In this document: positions 1 through 9,154 of the stretch, one piece after another
How positions within the stretch are numbered: position 1 is the first letter of the stretch
How the letters are laid out: each line of letters begins with the position of its first letter
Made by a program: the position numbers and the translations under genes
Notes under the pieces: model-generated
Seen by the model: only the letters and a program-made list of their open reading frames with translations
What the model was told of the DNA's origin: nothing
Database searches by the model: none
From: Photobacterium galatheae
GTDB lineage: Bacteria > Pseudomonadota > Gammaproteobacteria > Enterobacterales > Vibrionaceae
Assembly (NCBI RefSeq): GCF_000695255.1
Contig: NZ_JMIB01000002.1
Coordinates: 62,001-126,000, forward strand
DNA length: 64,000 nt
Reading direction: 5' to 3'

Positions 1-1439
1 AGCCAGTCTCAAAAGGCGACTTTCTCCCAAGAAGACTTTTGGGAAGTTACTTGCATGACTCATATCAACAAATGATTCAGCAAGTTCCAGATAACTTAAA
101 ACTCACGGTTATTCATGAAGCAGTCGTGGATATCGAAGTATTCAACGACCGCTATCTTGTGATCACAGAAAATGAACAGATAGAGACTGATGCGGTTTGT
201 TTAACGCTTGGCCATACGGGTAGCCAAAAAATCAATCACAATATTGGGTACAGAGACAGAGACGCTTTAAAATCAATTCAAGCAAATGAAACAGTTCTGG
301 TAAACGGTCTTGGCTTAACCGCAATGGACTTAATCGCAGAGTTGACCTTAGGTAAAGGCGGAAAAATTATTCGTGAAAACCGAGGTTCTTCTGTTATCTA
401 TCAACCTTCTGGTCATGAACCCAATATTATCGTCACTTCGAACAATGGCATCCCCTTTCGAGTCAGACCTGAAATTCGACAAGATGACTCTCCGAATGAA
501 AGCTATTTTTTGAAAGATAGAATTAGCCAGCTCAAAGAAAGTCATCAAGACATTGATTTCTATCGTGACATTTTCCCTTATCTCAAACTCGAGATGAGAG
601 TTTCTTATGTCATGTGCCAAATGTCATCTTCAGACAAGATATCGTTCAAACAAACGCTCAACACTTTACATGAAAAAAATTATCTTGAGATCAACAGTTT
701 GATTGAGTCCATTGAAAGTGATTTTGAGCCTCTGAACTTTAATGATGTATTTACACAAAAACCGGAACATTGCCAAACACAAGATGAGTACCAGGCATGG
801 TTCTGTCATTTCATTGAGCAAGATTTAGAACAAGCCTGGCAAGGTTTCAATGTCAGCCCTCTGAAAACAGCCATTGAAACCTTGAGAGATCTACGGGATT
901 TAATTCGTAACGTCGTGAACTTCAACGGCTTGAGTCAAGAATCAGAGAAAGAGTTTTATACCCGATTCTACCCATTGTGTAACAAATTAGTGGGTGGCCC
1001 ACAACGAGAGCGACATGAAGATATTCTTGCGCTTATCAACCATGGTGTTGTCAAGGTCACGCAATCGAACCATTATCAAGATAATGTTTTAACAACAGCA
1101 TTTGGCCAAACCATTCACATTGATCATGTGATAGATGCCTATGTCAGTCAGAGTGGTCTTGAATCTTCAAGCTCGCCTTTGCTTCAGAATCTGAATCGAA
1201 AAGGTTTAGTGACTGCGAGAAATATAGGCAATAGTATGAGTCCAGTTCAAGTCAATCATCAATATAAAGTCACAACTTCAAATGGAGAAAAAATTCATAG
1301 GCTTTGGTGTATCGGTCCGAATATAGAGGGTGTCACTTTTTATAATCATTATGTTCCAACAGTAGGGAAATTAAACAGACCATTTTCCGAAGCAGATATG
1401 GTCGTAAAGAGCATTCTCTCAGAATTGTCTAATATTTAA
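1..1439 (+). CDS. FAD/NAD(P)-binding protein, 5' end outside window
   Basis: The reading frame is open to the first base of the window, so the start lies upstream; the TTG at position 39 is only an internal codon. The visible part is about 479 residues. It contains a Leu-Gly-His-Thr-Gly stretch near residue 70 and a second Gly-rich segment (VNGLGLTAMDLIAEL) typical of the large FAD/NAD(P)-binding protein group (NAD_binding_9-like) found in secondary-metabolite clusters. The first Rossmann motif would be upstream of the window. It is followed after 20 bp by the sbnA-like gene, so it is probably the first visible gene of a co-transcribed biosynthetic operon. The redox substrate cannot be told from the sequence. 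Confidence 0.75.
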   Translation, partial: PVSKGDFLPRRLLGSYLHDSYQQMIQQVPDNLKLTVIHEAVVDIEVFNDRYLVITENEQIETDAVCLTLGHTGSQKINHNIGYRDRDALKSIQANETVLVNGLGLTAMDLIAELTLGKGGKIIRENRGSSVIYQPSGHEPNIIVTSNNGIPFRVRPEIRQDDSPNESYFLKDRISQLKESHQDIDFYRDIFPYLKLEMRVSYVMCQMSSSDKISFKQTLNTLHEKNYLEINSLIESIESDFEPLNFNDVFTQKPEHCQTQDEYQAWFCHFIEQDLEQAWQGFNVSPLKTAIETLRDLRDLIRNVVNFNGLSQESEKEFYTRFYPLCNKLVGGPQRERHEDILALINHGVVKVTQSNHYQDNVLTTAFGQTIHIDHVIDAYVSQSGLESSSSPLLQNLNRKGLVTARNIGNSMSPVQVNHQYKVTTSNGEKIHRLWCIGPNIEGVTFYNHYVPTVGKLNRPFSEADMVVKSILSELSNI

Positions 1440-1459
1440 CGGTCATTATGTGAGGAAAC

Positions 1460-2395
1460 ATGATCATTAACAATCCCATGGAGTTGGTTTTTGACGATCT
1501 ATATTTAGAGAATAAAACCATTATCGATGATTCAAAACTATTTATTAAGCTTGAAGGCCACAATATTGGTGGTTCTATCAAAATTAAGCCTGCAATTAAA
1601 ATGATTGAGAAATTTGAAATGCAAGGTTTAATCAATGAAAACACTGAATTTATTGAAAGCTCATCTGGAAACCTGGGCGTCGCATTAAGTATCGTTTGCG
1701 CAATCAAGGGCTACAAGTTTAATTGTGTTGTTGACCCGAACATACAACCAACCACAGAGAACCTCATCAAATCATACGGGACTCATTTGATTAAAGTCAC
1801 TGAAAAAGATTCGAATGGTGGTTACCTGAGTTCCAGAATCAACCTGATCAAAAGTATTTGCAGGGACAAACCAAATTATATCTGGGTGAATCAATACGAA
1901 AACATTGATAATGTTGAAGCGCATTATCAGCTCACAGCTAAGAGCATCTACAACAACATCAAAGATGTGGATTATATTTTCGTTGGTTCTGGCACGACAG
2001 GAACGCTGGGTGGCATCAGTCGATTTTTTAAACAAAAGAAACCGAATGTAAAAATCATTGCTGTCGATTCAATTGGATCTGTCACATTTGGTTTTCCATC
2101 TGGCTCCAGAAAAATACCGGGGTTGGGCACAAGTCTTGAACCGCCCATTGCGAAATTCTCATTGTTTGATGAAATCATACATGTACCAGAAGTCGATACG
2201 ATCCGTATGTGTAATAACATGGCAAAACAAGGCCTTCTTTTCGGTGGTTCAACTGGCACCATTCTCAGTGGTGTCGAGAAATATAAAGATTTCATCCCAA
2301 AAAACAGCACTGTTGTTGCCTTATCGCCGGACTATGGTGAGCGGTATCTGGACACCATCTATAGCAACAATTGGGTTTCGAAACATTATCAATAA
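1460..2395 (+). CDS. sbnA: SbnA-like N-(2-amino-2-carboxyethyl)-L-glutamate synthase
   Basis: A 311-residue fold-type II PLP enzyme of the cysteine synthase family. The PLP lysine lies in GGSIKIKPA (about residues 36-44), the substrate-binding loop is SSSGNLGVAL (about 67-76) and the phosphate loop is GSGTTGTLGG (about 174-183). In the Sbn pathway this enzyme joins O-phospho-L-serine and L-glutamate to give N-(2-amino-2-carboxyethyl)-L-glutamate. Assignment to SbnA rather than ordinary CysK rests on the immediate downstream partner, a SbnB-like dehydrogenase 9 bp away, and on the reduced similarity of the PLP motif to CysK (IKIKPA instead of VKDR). The ATG has a GAGGAAAC ribosome-binding site. 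The product would feed L-2,3-diaminopropionate into a siderophore or peptide natural product encoded upstream. Confidence 0.82.
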   Translation: MIINNPMELVFDDLYLENKTIIDDSKLFIKLEGHNIGGSIKIKPAIKMIEKFEMQGLINENTEFIESSSGNLGVALSIVCAIKGYKFNCVVDPNIQPTTENLIKSYGTHLIKVTEKDSNGGYLSSRINLIKSICRDKPNYIWVNQYENIDNVEAHYQLTAKSIYNNIKDVDYIFVGSGTTGTLGGISRFFKQKKPNVKIIAVDSIGSVTFGFPSGSRKIPGLGTSLEPPIAKFSLFDEIIHVPEVDTIRMCNNMAKQGLLFGGSTGTILSGVEKYKDFIPKNSTVVALSPDYGERYLDTIYSNNWVSKHYQ

Positions 2396-2404
2396 GGAGT
2401 TCCC

Positions 2405-3400
2405 ATGAATTTACCAACATTTAAAGTGATTGACTCAGCAACCATCGGAAACTGGTTATCGGATAACAGTCAGAAGATCCTTGATATCGTCGCAAATAGC
2501 TATCTCGATTTCTCTAATGGTGATACCACCTGCCCTGACAGCTATTTCTTAAGATTTCCAGACAACAAGAATAACCGCATCATCGCCATGCCGGTGTCAA
2601 TCAATACTGGCGAGAAATATTCAGGAATCAAATGGATTGCCAGCTACCCTGAGAATGTCAATCAAGGATTGGACAGAGCGTCCGCTGTTTTTATTCTCAA
2701 TTGTGGTGAGACAGGATACCCGCTTGCCTGTTTAGAGGGGTCTCAAATTTCGTCATACCGGACAGCAGCTTCTGCAATTTTAGGCGCTAAATTTCTTCAC
2801 AAAACGCCGGGCGTTATCGAGCAATTAACCATTGTGGGTACTGGTTTAATTGCGCACTCAACCGTCAAACTGTTTACTGAATTAGGCTGGCAGATCAAGT
2901 CGCTGAATCTTGTTGATCTCAATACTGACAGAGCAAAATTATTCTCAAACAAGGTCGATATCGAAAACATCACCATCAACACCGACATCAACAGTGGAAA
3001 AGGTTCTGATATGTGGCTGTTCACAACATCAGCGACTGTGCCTTATGTAGAAGACTTTTCCTTATTTGAGAACAACCCAACTATTTTACACATGTCTTTA
3101 AGAGATTTGTCGACGAATATTGTGTTCAATAGCCAGAACTGTACTGACAACATTGACCATGCTTTAAAAGCAAATACTTCTTTACATCTCGCAGAACAAG
3201 AATCTGGAAATCGGGATTTCATTCAGCATGATATCGTGGATATGATGAATGGTTCTGCAAGTCCTGACTTTTCAAAACCCAGAATCCATGCGCCTTTCGG
3301 GATGGGAATTCTGGATTTAAACGTGGCCAAAAATATATACCTCGATACGGATGACTGTGTACAGATTGAAAACTTCTGTCCAACCCCTTATGTCCTTTAA
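2405..3400 (+). CDS. sbnB: SbnB-like 2,3-diaminopropionate-forming dehydrogenase
   Basis: A 331-residue protein of the ornithine cyclodeaminase/mu-crystallin family. Family marks are the GIKWIASYP and SSYRTAASAILGAKFL segments and a Rossmann-type IVGTGLIAHSTVKL motif near residue 140. SbnB uses NAD+ to oxidise the SbnA product, releasing L-2,3-diaminopropionate and 2-oxoglutarate. It is preceded by a clear AAGGAG site and starts 9 bp after sbnA, so the two are translated together. It is the last gene of this operon: a hairpin follows at 3549-3582. The family also contains true ornithine cyclodeaminases, but the sbnA neighbour makes the SbnB role much more likely. Confidence 0.83.
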   Translation: MNLPTFKVIDSATIGNWLSDNSQKILDIVANSYLDFSNGDTTCPDSYFLRFPDNKNNRIIAMPVSINTGEKYSGIKWIASYPENVNQGLDRASAVFILNCGETGYPLACLEGSQISSYRTAASAILGAKFLHKTPGVIEQLTIVGTGLIAHSTVKLFTELGWQIKSLNLVDLNTDRAKLFSNKVDIENITINTDINSGKGSDMWLFTTSATVPYVEDFSLFENNPTILHMSLRDLSTNIVFNSQNCTDNIDHALKANTSLHLAEQESGNRDFIQHDIVDMMNGSASPDFSKPRIHAPFGMGILDLNVAKNIYLDTDDCVQIENFCPTPYVL

Positions 3401-3548
3401 TTTCTGGATGTGCGAAATCAAAATCAGCTGAATCATCAATCGGGCAGCGTATCATCTGAACATTGACATTCGATCAGATAACCCGGTTAAGTGACGCCCA
3501 TCAGTCTGTAATTGTCAACACTTTACTTCAGACTCGTAGATACCGATC

Positions 3549-3582
3549 AAGGCTCAGACAGTTGGCAGACTGACTGAGCCTT
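3549..3582 (+). terminator. Hairpin after sbnB
   Basis: Arms AAGGCTCAG and CTGAGCCTT extend inward to a 14-bp stem with one mismatch, closing the sbnA-sbnB operon. The T-run after it is weak. The surrounding 425-bp gap (3401-3825) holds no convincing gene. Confidence 0.5.
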
Positions 3583-3663
3583 GCGCTTTCAATGTTCACG
3601 CTTGATCTTCTCTGATGAATAGAAATTTCATCGCAATCGCTGAAATTTCAGAGAATAACCGGA

Positions 3664-3688
3664 TAAAAAAAGGCTGCACAAGGCAGCC
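3664..3688 (-). terminator. Rho-independent terminator of the lipoprotein gene
   Basis: Read on the minus strand, GGCTGC and GCAGCC arms are followed by a run of T residues. It lies downstream of the minus-strand lipoprotein gene that ends at 3826. Confidence 0.65.
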
Positions 3689-3825
3689 AAGCATCACAAC
3701 TCATTGGGCTTATCAGCCCATTCTTATACCGTTCAACATCTATCTGCACTGGCAGATGAATGTATCAGAGAGATCTAACGACCAGATGAGTGATTTAATT
3801 AAATTTAGTGCTGAAATAAATTGAT

Positions 3826-4215
3826 TTAATTTATCTTTTTACACGGTGTCACGGACTTTTCCTGATAACCACACATCACCGGATAAGTGTTCGCATGACG
3901 GATATCCGGCGCTTCAGTCAGTACATGTGACTTATAATGTCGCCATGTATATTCAGCCATTCGAACACAATAGTCCGGAGTCGAATCGGCATGACATAAC
4001 GCTCTGGCCCGAAACAAAGCTGTCATTTCGACCCTGCACTGATGAACCTGTGTCTCCCCCTGATACAACTGCGTACATAACAGCAATTGATCGTCTTTCG
4101 CAGAGACAGACGCTGCCCCGACTTCGCGGATAATATCCCGCCAATAAATTTTGGATGATGCGCAAGCACTGAGAAAGCAACAAAGCTGCAAAACCAGTAA
4201 CCACCGAACCCACAT
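3826..4215 (-). CDS. Small putative lipoprotein
   Basis: About 129 residues with an N-terminal hydrophobic segment and the lipobox LSAC, so the mature protein would be lipid-anchored at the Cys near residue 18. The rest is a soluble domain with several Cys residues (QLLLCTQLYQ, CRVEMTA, CHADSTPDYC, CGYQEKSVTPC), which suggests disulfides in the periplasm. The start is taken at the second ATG because AAGGAAGGA sits at proper distance from it and abuts the first one. No family is recognised. It is a single-gene unit with its own terminator. Confidence 0.68.
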   Translation of the reverse strand: MWVRWLLVLQLCCFLSACASSKIYWRDIIREVGAASVSAKDDQLLLCTQLYQGETQVHQCRVEMTALFRARALCHADSTPDYCVRMAEYTWRHYKSHVLTEAPDIRHANTYPVMCGYQEKSVTPCKKIN

Positions 4216-4290
4216 GACCATTCCTTCCTTTCGCTTTAACCCTTTAAAAAAGCGACCGTTAAGGAAAGGTTCATAAATGCTGAACGCCGT

Positions 4291-4315
4291 AAAAAAGCCA
4301 TGCTTCCTGCATGGC
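4291..4315 (-). terminator. Terminator of the small membrane protein gene
   Basis: On the minus strand GCCATGC and GCATGGC arms with a five-base loop are followed by TTTTTT. It lies 30 bp after the stop of the gene ending at 4345. Confidence 0.75.
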
Positions 4316-4344
4316 TACTCTGAAACTCAAATACTTCATCTCTT

Positions 4345-4581
4345 TCAGGAATGACGCATCACAATATGGCTCTGATCTAATTCGCCATATGCTTTTTTGA
4401 ATTCTTTCCAGGCTGTTTTCGGACCAAGAATGAAAGATAAAAAAGAAACACCACCCACCAATAAGACGCCCCCGACAACCGGCCCGACAATGAAACAATA
4501 GAACGCCAAAAAAGGCAGATAAATGGTGTAACGGAGTGCCATCAACAATAAAGCTCTGATGGCGAAGATTGTGTTCATCAT
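4345..4581 (-). CDS. Small integral membrane protein divergent from a TetR regulator
   Basis: A 78-residue protein with two predicted membrane segments (about residues 5-25 and 27-50) and a short charged tail (GPKTAWKEFKKAYGELDQ). The ATG at 4581 has a GGAG site 8 bases upstream; the earlier ATG at 4599 overlaps that site and is less likely. Two identical palindromes lie between this gene and the divergent tetR-like gene, so it is probably the regulated target of that repressor. Function unknown. Confidence 0.7.
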   Translation of the reverse strand: MMNTIFAIRALLLMALRYTIYLPFLAFYCFIVGPVVGGVLLVGGVSFLSFILGPKTAWKEFKKAYGELDQSHIVMRHS

Positions 4582-4605
4582 AATGATTACTCCTGACATT
4601 AAAAT

Positions 4606-4641
4606 TGAGCGCGCTCATTTATGCTAATTTGAGCGCGCTCA
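4606..4641. promoter_or_regulatory. Twin palindromic operators for the adjacent TetR-family protein
   Basis: Two perfect copies of the 12-bp palindrome TGAGCGCGCTCA, at 4606-4617 and 4630-4641, with centres 24 bp apart. They lie in the intergenic space between the divergent small membrane protein gene and the TetR-type gene, which is the usual place for an autoregulated TetR operator. Confidence 0.72.
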
Positions 4642-4724
4642 ATTTTCAAGTCTCCCACTGATACTTTTTTGCCAATGCGTTATCATGGTGGCAAAGCAAA
4701 GATCTCAGTTGAGCACAGTCAGAG

Positions 4725-5288
4725 ATGAATAAAAGAGAGCAGACCCGTCTTAGAGTTCTTGATGCAGCCTGGCAACTGTTTCGTCAGAATGGATATCACG
4801 ACACAACCACCCGACATATTGCTGAGCAAGCTGGCGTTGCTGCCGGAACCGTGTTCAGCCACTTCCCGACCAAACTGTCGCTGCTCAAAGCAGGTCTGAT
4901 GCAGCAAATAGAAACAGTGCTCATGACAGCAAAAGCAGAAGAACCCAATACCCATCCACAAGGCAAGCTGCTCCATTACGCCAGTCACCTGTACGTGTTT
5001 TACTGTAATGAAGCAAACTTCAGTCGGGAGTTATTTCGGGAATTAATCTGGCAACAGGATGAATTTGAGCAACAGCTGAACGCTTTTCGTCATCAGCTTT
5101 TTGCACAGACAGAAAATCACAATCCGGAACTGTCGGCTGTCATGATGGACTGTTACTTCATGACTTTAATTACCGGGCTGAACGCAAATCAACCCGACGC
5201 ATCTGTGATGCTGAACCAGTTGCAACGCAAATTACAGGTGTTGCAGATTAACGAAGGGCCTGACGGCGCGCATGCGCCACCGCAATAA
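4725..5288 (+). CDS. TetR/AcrR family transcriptional regulator
   Basis: A 187-residue protein with a classical N-terminal TetR helix-turn-helix (about residues 5-50; TTRHIAEQAGVAAGTVFSHF) and an all-helical C-terminal ligand domain of undefined specificity. It is divergent from the small membrane protein gene, with two identical palindromic sites between them, so it probably represses both. Its 3' end overlaps the convergent helicase gene by 41 bp. The Shine-Dalgarno sequence is weak. Confidence 0.85.
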   Translation: MNKREQTRLRVLDAAWQLFRQNGYHDTTTRHIAEQAGVAAGTVFSHFPTKLSLLKAGLMQQIETVLMTAKAEEPNTHPQGKLLHYASHLYVFYCNEANFSRELFRELIWQQDEFEQQLNAFRHQLFAQTENHNPELSAVMMDCYFMTLITGLNANQPDASVMLNQLQRKLQVLQINEGPDGAHAPPQ

Positions 5289-7569
5289 GGCGCTTTTCCA
5301 GCACAGATTGCTTCGCAGCGGGCGCTTTCTCAAGTTCACGCAATAACCGGGTGATTTCAGTATCCAGATAACGGGCATTTTTCGTTCTGACCAGGGAGCG
5401 AATCACTTTTTCAGCATTATCCGGTAACGGCTGTTCGAGCGCCCAGCGATAGCTGTAACCGGCCATGCCCGGCTTCACCGAAGACCCGCTTTCAGCACGG
5501 CGAGCTGTCTTGGTTTTTTGCGGAGCCTGCGCATCCCCTGAACGGCCTACCCGAGCATAATATTTTTCTGTCACAGGTGAACCAGCAGCCGGAAGTTTCC
5601 CTGTCTGATATAACAGTGGCCCGATGGTTCCTGCCTGTTCAATGGCCGCTTCTCTTACAAAGGCGCTGGCATTTCGTTTGCCCTTTTTCTCGATATCCGT
5701 GTAATAAACAGCGGCATAATCTTTCGCACGGGTCAGCGCCACATAGGCAAGGCGTCGTTCTTCTTCCTGATCGGTTCTCATATCCGTCGCAGCAGGATTT
5801 CGGTATGGGAACGTATCTTTATCCCAGAACGGCAAATACACCTGCGCGTACTCACATCCTTTTGCTCGGAAAATTGTCGTGACCTGAATACTGTCGGCTG
5901 TGGCCGACTGAGTCGTTCGCTCCGCACTGACATGCTTCGACTGAGCTGAATAAAATTCGAAATACTGCAACGCTTTTTCACAGGGCTGATCCATGGTTTC
6001 CAAGACGGTAGAAACCGCATCCAGCCGATCGATCGCCTCTTCGATTTCACTGGCTGTCGCTTCCGTTTTCCAGATCCAGCTGTCCAGGCCACTTTCCCGT
6101 CGGTACTGCTCAAAGACATCAAAAGCCTTCTGGCTTCCTTTGCGTTGCAGGCGCTTCATCAGATCCAACCGCTCCGTCAGATGATCCAGCTTGAGGTTCG
6201 GATTGGCTTGACCATGACGCTCAGTAAACCCGACCCAGGCTGAGCTGTCCATTTTGGCCAACTGGTCACACAATGGCTTCAGCGCCTTATTCGGTACATA
6301 ACAATGAGGGAAAGATAGCAGGCTGAACATCAGTGCAGCTCGTTCCTGCGCCGACATCTGTCCAAATCGCCCGACGGCCAGTTGCATCACTTCCATCAAT
6401 AAGCGGACTTCCCGGCTGTTTGCCAGCACAGACGGCACCGGCATCTGGTATGGAATTTGTTTACTGAGAAACGCCAATTCAAACAGCAGTGTCTGCGACC
6501 AGCGCCGGACCAGAATTGCCACGTCGCTGGGTTGACCGCCTTGTTCAAGATGGGCCTGTATCGCTGTCACGATTTCTCCGACCTGACGGGGTGAACCAAT
6601 CAGATTGACCTGAGTATCTGTAACCGCATCCGCCGGAACCGTCAGAAAGTCAGAAAAACGCGCCTGGTTGTGAGCAATCAAATGACTGGCAGCCAGTGCC
6701 AGACTGTGTCCAAAACGGAATGTCTGCGACAGGGTGTACACTGTCGCTGGTGCGAAATCCCGTTCAAAATTGAGCATAAACTGGGGCGCACTGCCCCGCC
6801 AGGTGTAGATGCACTGGTCCACATCGCCAACGGCCACCAGCTGGCAACCTGTGCCCAGTAACAGTTTCAGTAGCCGGTACTGTGCATTGTTGATGTCCTG
6901 AAATTCATCCACCACGAGAAGACGGCACTGATACTGATACCGCGCTCTCAGTCCGCTATTTTGCTCCAATAAACCAACCACGGTCACCAGCCAGTCATCA
7001 AAAAACAGCAACCGTTGTGCCTGCCGGAGTTGCTCGAAGGCTTGATAAGCTTGCAGAATAAAGCGGTAATCATTGTTAATCCCGGCCATCGCAAAGATTT
7101 CTGCCGGGGGCAACATATGCGCTTTCACCAGACCGACGAAACTCAGCAACAGCTCCAAGGTCTTCGGCTCTTTCAATTGCTGCTGTTTACTGAATGCCGT
7201 TTCTTTTCCGGCCATCTGACGCAGCACCTGTTTCGCCAGACTTTTATCGTTCTCCCCCGGGTGGAAGTCAATCCTATACCCGGATTCCGCCAGAAAACCC
7301 GACTTGTTCAGAACACTCAGACAAAAACTATGGAAGGTATGAACTGGTACAGACTGCTCAACACCCACCTGTGCCAGCTTACGCTGAAAGTCACGCCGGA
7401 TATCACTGTTAAACATCAGCACCAGCATTTCATGAGCAGGTCGCTTGATCAGCTGTGCCTGAATCAGGCCAACCAGCGTTGTAGTTTTACCCGTACCTGC
7501 ACCGGCAATACATAAGGCATTTCCTTCTTCATGCTGAATAAAACGCTGCTGTTCAGAAGTAAAATGCAT
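5248..7569 (-). CDS. UvrD/Rep-like superfamily 1 DNA helicase
   Basis: A 773-residue SF1A helicase. Motif I is AGAGTGKTT (about residues 22-30), motif II VVDEFQDIN (about 220), motif III region VGDVDQCIYTWRG, motif IV QTFRFGHSLAL, motif V TIFRAKGCEY and motif VI ERRLAYVALTRAKD. The motif III residues CIYTWRG and the motif VI arginine are intact, so it should be an active 3'-5' translocase. The C-terminal 150 residues are basic and low in conservation. It is shorter than RecB or AddA and closest in layout to stand-alone UvrD/PcrA-like proteins. It is monocistronic and its end overlaps the convergent tetR-like gene. Confidence 0.86.
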   Translation of the reverse strand: MHFTSEQQRFIQHEEGNALCIAGAGTGKTTTLVGLIQAQLIKRPAHEMLVLMFNSDIRRDFQRKLAQVGVEQSVPVHTFHSFCLSVLNKSGFLAESGYRIDFHPGENDKSLAKQVLRQMAGKETAFSKQQQLKEPKTLELLLSFVGLVKAHMLPPAEIFAMAGINNDYRFILQAYQAFEQLRQAQRLLFFDDWLVTVVGLLEQNSGLRARYQYQCRLLVVDEFQDINNAQYRLLKLLLGTGCQLVAVGDVDQCIYTWRGSAPQFMLNFERDFAPATVYTLSQTFRFGHSLALAASHLIAHNQARFSDFLTVPADAVTDTQVNLIGSPRQVGEIVTAIQAHLEQGGQPSDVAILVRRWSQTLLFELAFLSKQIPYQMPVPSVLANSREVRLLMEVMQLAVGRFGQMSAQERAALMFSLLSFPHCYVPNKALKPLCDQLAKMDSSAWVGFTERHGQANPNLKLDHLTERLDLMKRLQRKGSQKAFDVFEQYRRESGLDSWIWKTEATASEIEEAIDRLDAVSTVLETMDQPCEKALQYFEFYSAQSKHVSAERTTQSATADSIQVTTIFRAKGCEYAQVYLPFWDKDTFPYRNPAATDMRTDQEEERRLAYVALTRAKDYAAVYYTDIEKKGKRNASAFVREAAIEQAGTIGPLLYQTGKLPAAGSPVTEKYYARVGRSGDAQAPQKTKTARRAESGSSVKPGMAGYSYRWALEQPLPDNAEKVIRSLVRTKNARYLDTEITRLLRELEKAPAAKQSVLEKRLIAVAHARRQALR

Positions 7570-7710
7570 GATGAATACGCCATGGCCAGAAAGATGAAGG
7601 GACGCGATTTTGCCATAATTTCATGCCAGACACGAACCCCTGCACCGTCTTTGCGATTTCTGCTGAATTTTCAGGGATTGCCGGAATATCCATCAGTCAG
7701 AAAAACACCA

Positions 7711-7726
7711 AGGCAAACGTTTGCTT
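7711..7726 (+). promoter_or_regulatory. PurR operator upstream of purC
   Basis: The 16-mer AGGCAAACGTTTGCTT contains the perfect palindrome GCAAACGTTTGC and fits the E. coli PurR box consensus. It lies just upstream of a possible -10 (TATTAT, 7755-7760) and about 110 bp before the purC start, so purC is probably repressed by purines through PurR. Confidence 0.8.
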
Positions 7727-7835
7727 TTTTGCTGAAAGGCAAAATGACTTCTGCTATTATCTGCCTCGCTAACAGGAGGTTTCGCCCCCTGCCCGTAATT
7801 TTCATCGAATTGACTCTTGAAATAGGAACTTCACC

Positions 7836-8939
7836 ATGAGCCTTGCTGATCAAGTTCTCGCTGTAAATGATGATCTCCCAATCCGTACCGACCAGCCGGT
7901 CCACAGCGGTAAAGTACGCTCTGTTTACTGGTTGACAGAAGCTGACAGCCAACGCCTGATCCAGGAGAAAGGTTATGATGTCAGCCCGGATGCGCCACTG
8001 GCTATCATGGTGATCAGCGATCGCATTTCCGCTTTCGATTGCATCTGGCACGGTGAAGGGGGCCTGAAGGGCGTCCCGGGCAAAGGTGCTGCCCTGAATG
8101 CCATTTCAAACCATTGGTTCCGTCTGTTCCGCGAGCAGGGTCTGGCTGACAGCCATATTCTGGATATCCCGCATCCGTTTGTCTGGATTGTCCAGAAAGC
8201 ACGCCCCATCAAAGTTGAAGCCATTTGTCGTCAGTATATTACCGGTTCGATGTGGCGTGCGTATGCCAATGGCGATCGTGAATTTTGCGGTATCGAAGTG
8301 CCGGATGGTCTGCAAAAAGATCAGAAACTGCCAGAGTTACTGATCACACCTTCCACAAAAGGCATCCTGCACGGTATTCCGGGCGTACCTGCAGTTGATG
8401 ATGTGAATGTCACCCGCACCGATCTGCTGAACAATTTCGAAGCTTTCAACTTCAGCAAACCTGAAGACATTGACCACTATGAAACCCTGCTGAAACAAGG
8501 TTTTGGCGTGATCAGCGATGCACTGAGCAAACTGGATCAAATTTTTGTCGATACCAAGTTCGAATTCGGTTATGTCACTGATGCCAGTGGCAACGAAAAA
8601 ATGATCTACATGGACGAAGTCGGCACCCCGGACTCTTCCCGCATCTGGGATGGCCCTGCCTATCGAGCAGGCAAAATTGTTGAAAACTCAAAAGAAGATT
8701 TCCGTCAGCTACTGCTGAACCACTTCCCTGATCCGGATATTCTGCTAAACAAAGATCGTATGGATGAACGTGAGGCACTGGCCCGCGATAACGCTTTACC
8801 GGAAGACGTGCTGATGCAGGTGTCCCGTATCTATACCGGGATCGCAGAAAAAATTACCGGTGAAAAAATTGTGCTGGGTGGAAACCCGAAAGCAGAAATC
8901 ATCACCGTACTGCGCAATGAATATGACCTCATTGACTAA
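7836..8939 (+). CDS. purC: Phosphoribosylaminoimidazole-succinocarboxamide synthase (SAICAR synthase)
   Basis: A 367-residue PurC of the long form found in Vibrionales. It catalyses ATP-dependent ligation of aspartate to CAIR in purine biosynthesis. Recognisable segments are SGKVRSVYW near residue 25 (nucleotide-binding strand), ISDRISAFD near 60 and [15 protein letters not shown] near 125, with the family signature around [10 protein letters not shown] near residue 263. A PurR box lies upstream and a strong terminator downstream, so it is an independent unit. Start ATG at 7836 follows AATAGGAAC. Confidence 0.96.
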   Translation: MSLADQVLAVNDDLPIRTDQPVHSGKVRSVYWLTEADSQRLIQEKGYDVSPDAPLAIMVISDRISAFDCIWHGEGGLKGVPGKGAALNAISNHWFRLFREQGLADSHILDIPHPFVWIVQKARPIKVEAICRQYITGSMWRAYANGDREFCGIEVPDGLQKDQKLPELLITPSTKGILHGIPGVPAVDDVNVTRTDLLNNFEAFNFSKPEDIDHYETLLKQGFGVISDALSKLDQIFVDTKFEFGYVTDASGNEKMIYMDEVGTPDSSRIWDGPAYRAGKIVENSKEDFRQLLLNHFPDPDILLNKDRMDEREALARDNALPEDVLMQVSRIYTGIAEKITGEKIVLGGNPKAEIITVLRNEYDLID

Positions 8940-8966
8940 CAATATTCCTCTCGTTGTATACCTTCA

Positions 8967-8989
8967 GGGCAGCTTCGGCTGCCCTTTTT
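8967..8989 (+). terminator. Terminator of purC
   Basis: GGGCAGC and GCTGCCC arms enclose a TTCG tetraloop and are followed by TTTTT. It lies 28 bp after the purC stop codon. Confidence 0.93.
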
Positions 8990-9154
8990 AATTCCCGCAA
9001 TATTCTTCACTGGCGACAAATGTATTCCTCCTCACAAAACTATTCTTTAAAAACATTCATGCATCACAAATACAAATTTTTGCTATTAAGGCTTTTTTGC
9101 TGTGGCACGACAATAGAGAGACAAAAACATTCAAAGCAGTAGTTGAGGGACCCC

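Noticed and set aside
9060..9120. Sigma-54-type promoter (TGGCACG) before the chemoreceptor
   Set aside because: The -12 GC element is missing at the right spacing; a weak sigma-28 resemblance was kept only as a note.
8954..9142. 62-residue plus-strand ORF between purC and the chemoreceptor
   Set aside because: It overlaps the purC terminator and has no ribosome-binding site; the span is better read as terminator plus chemoreceptor promoter.
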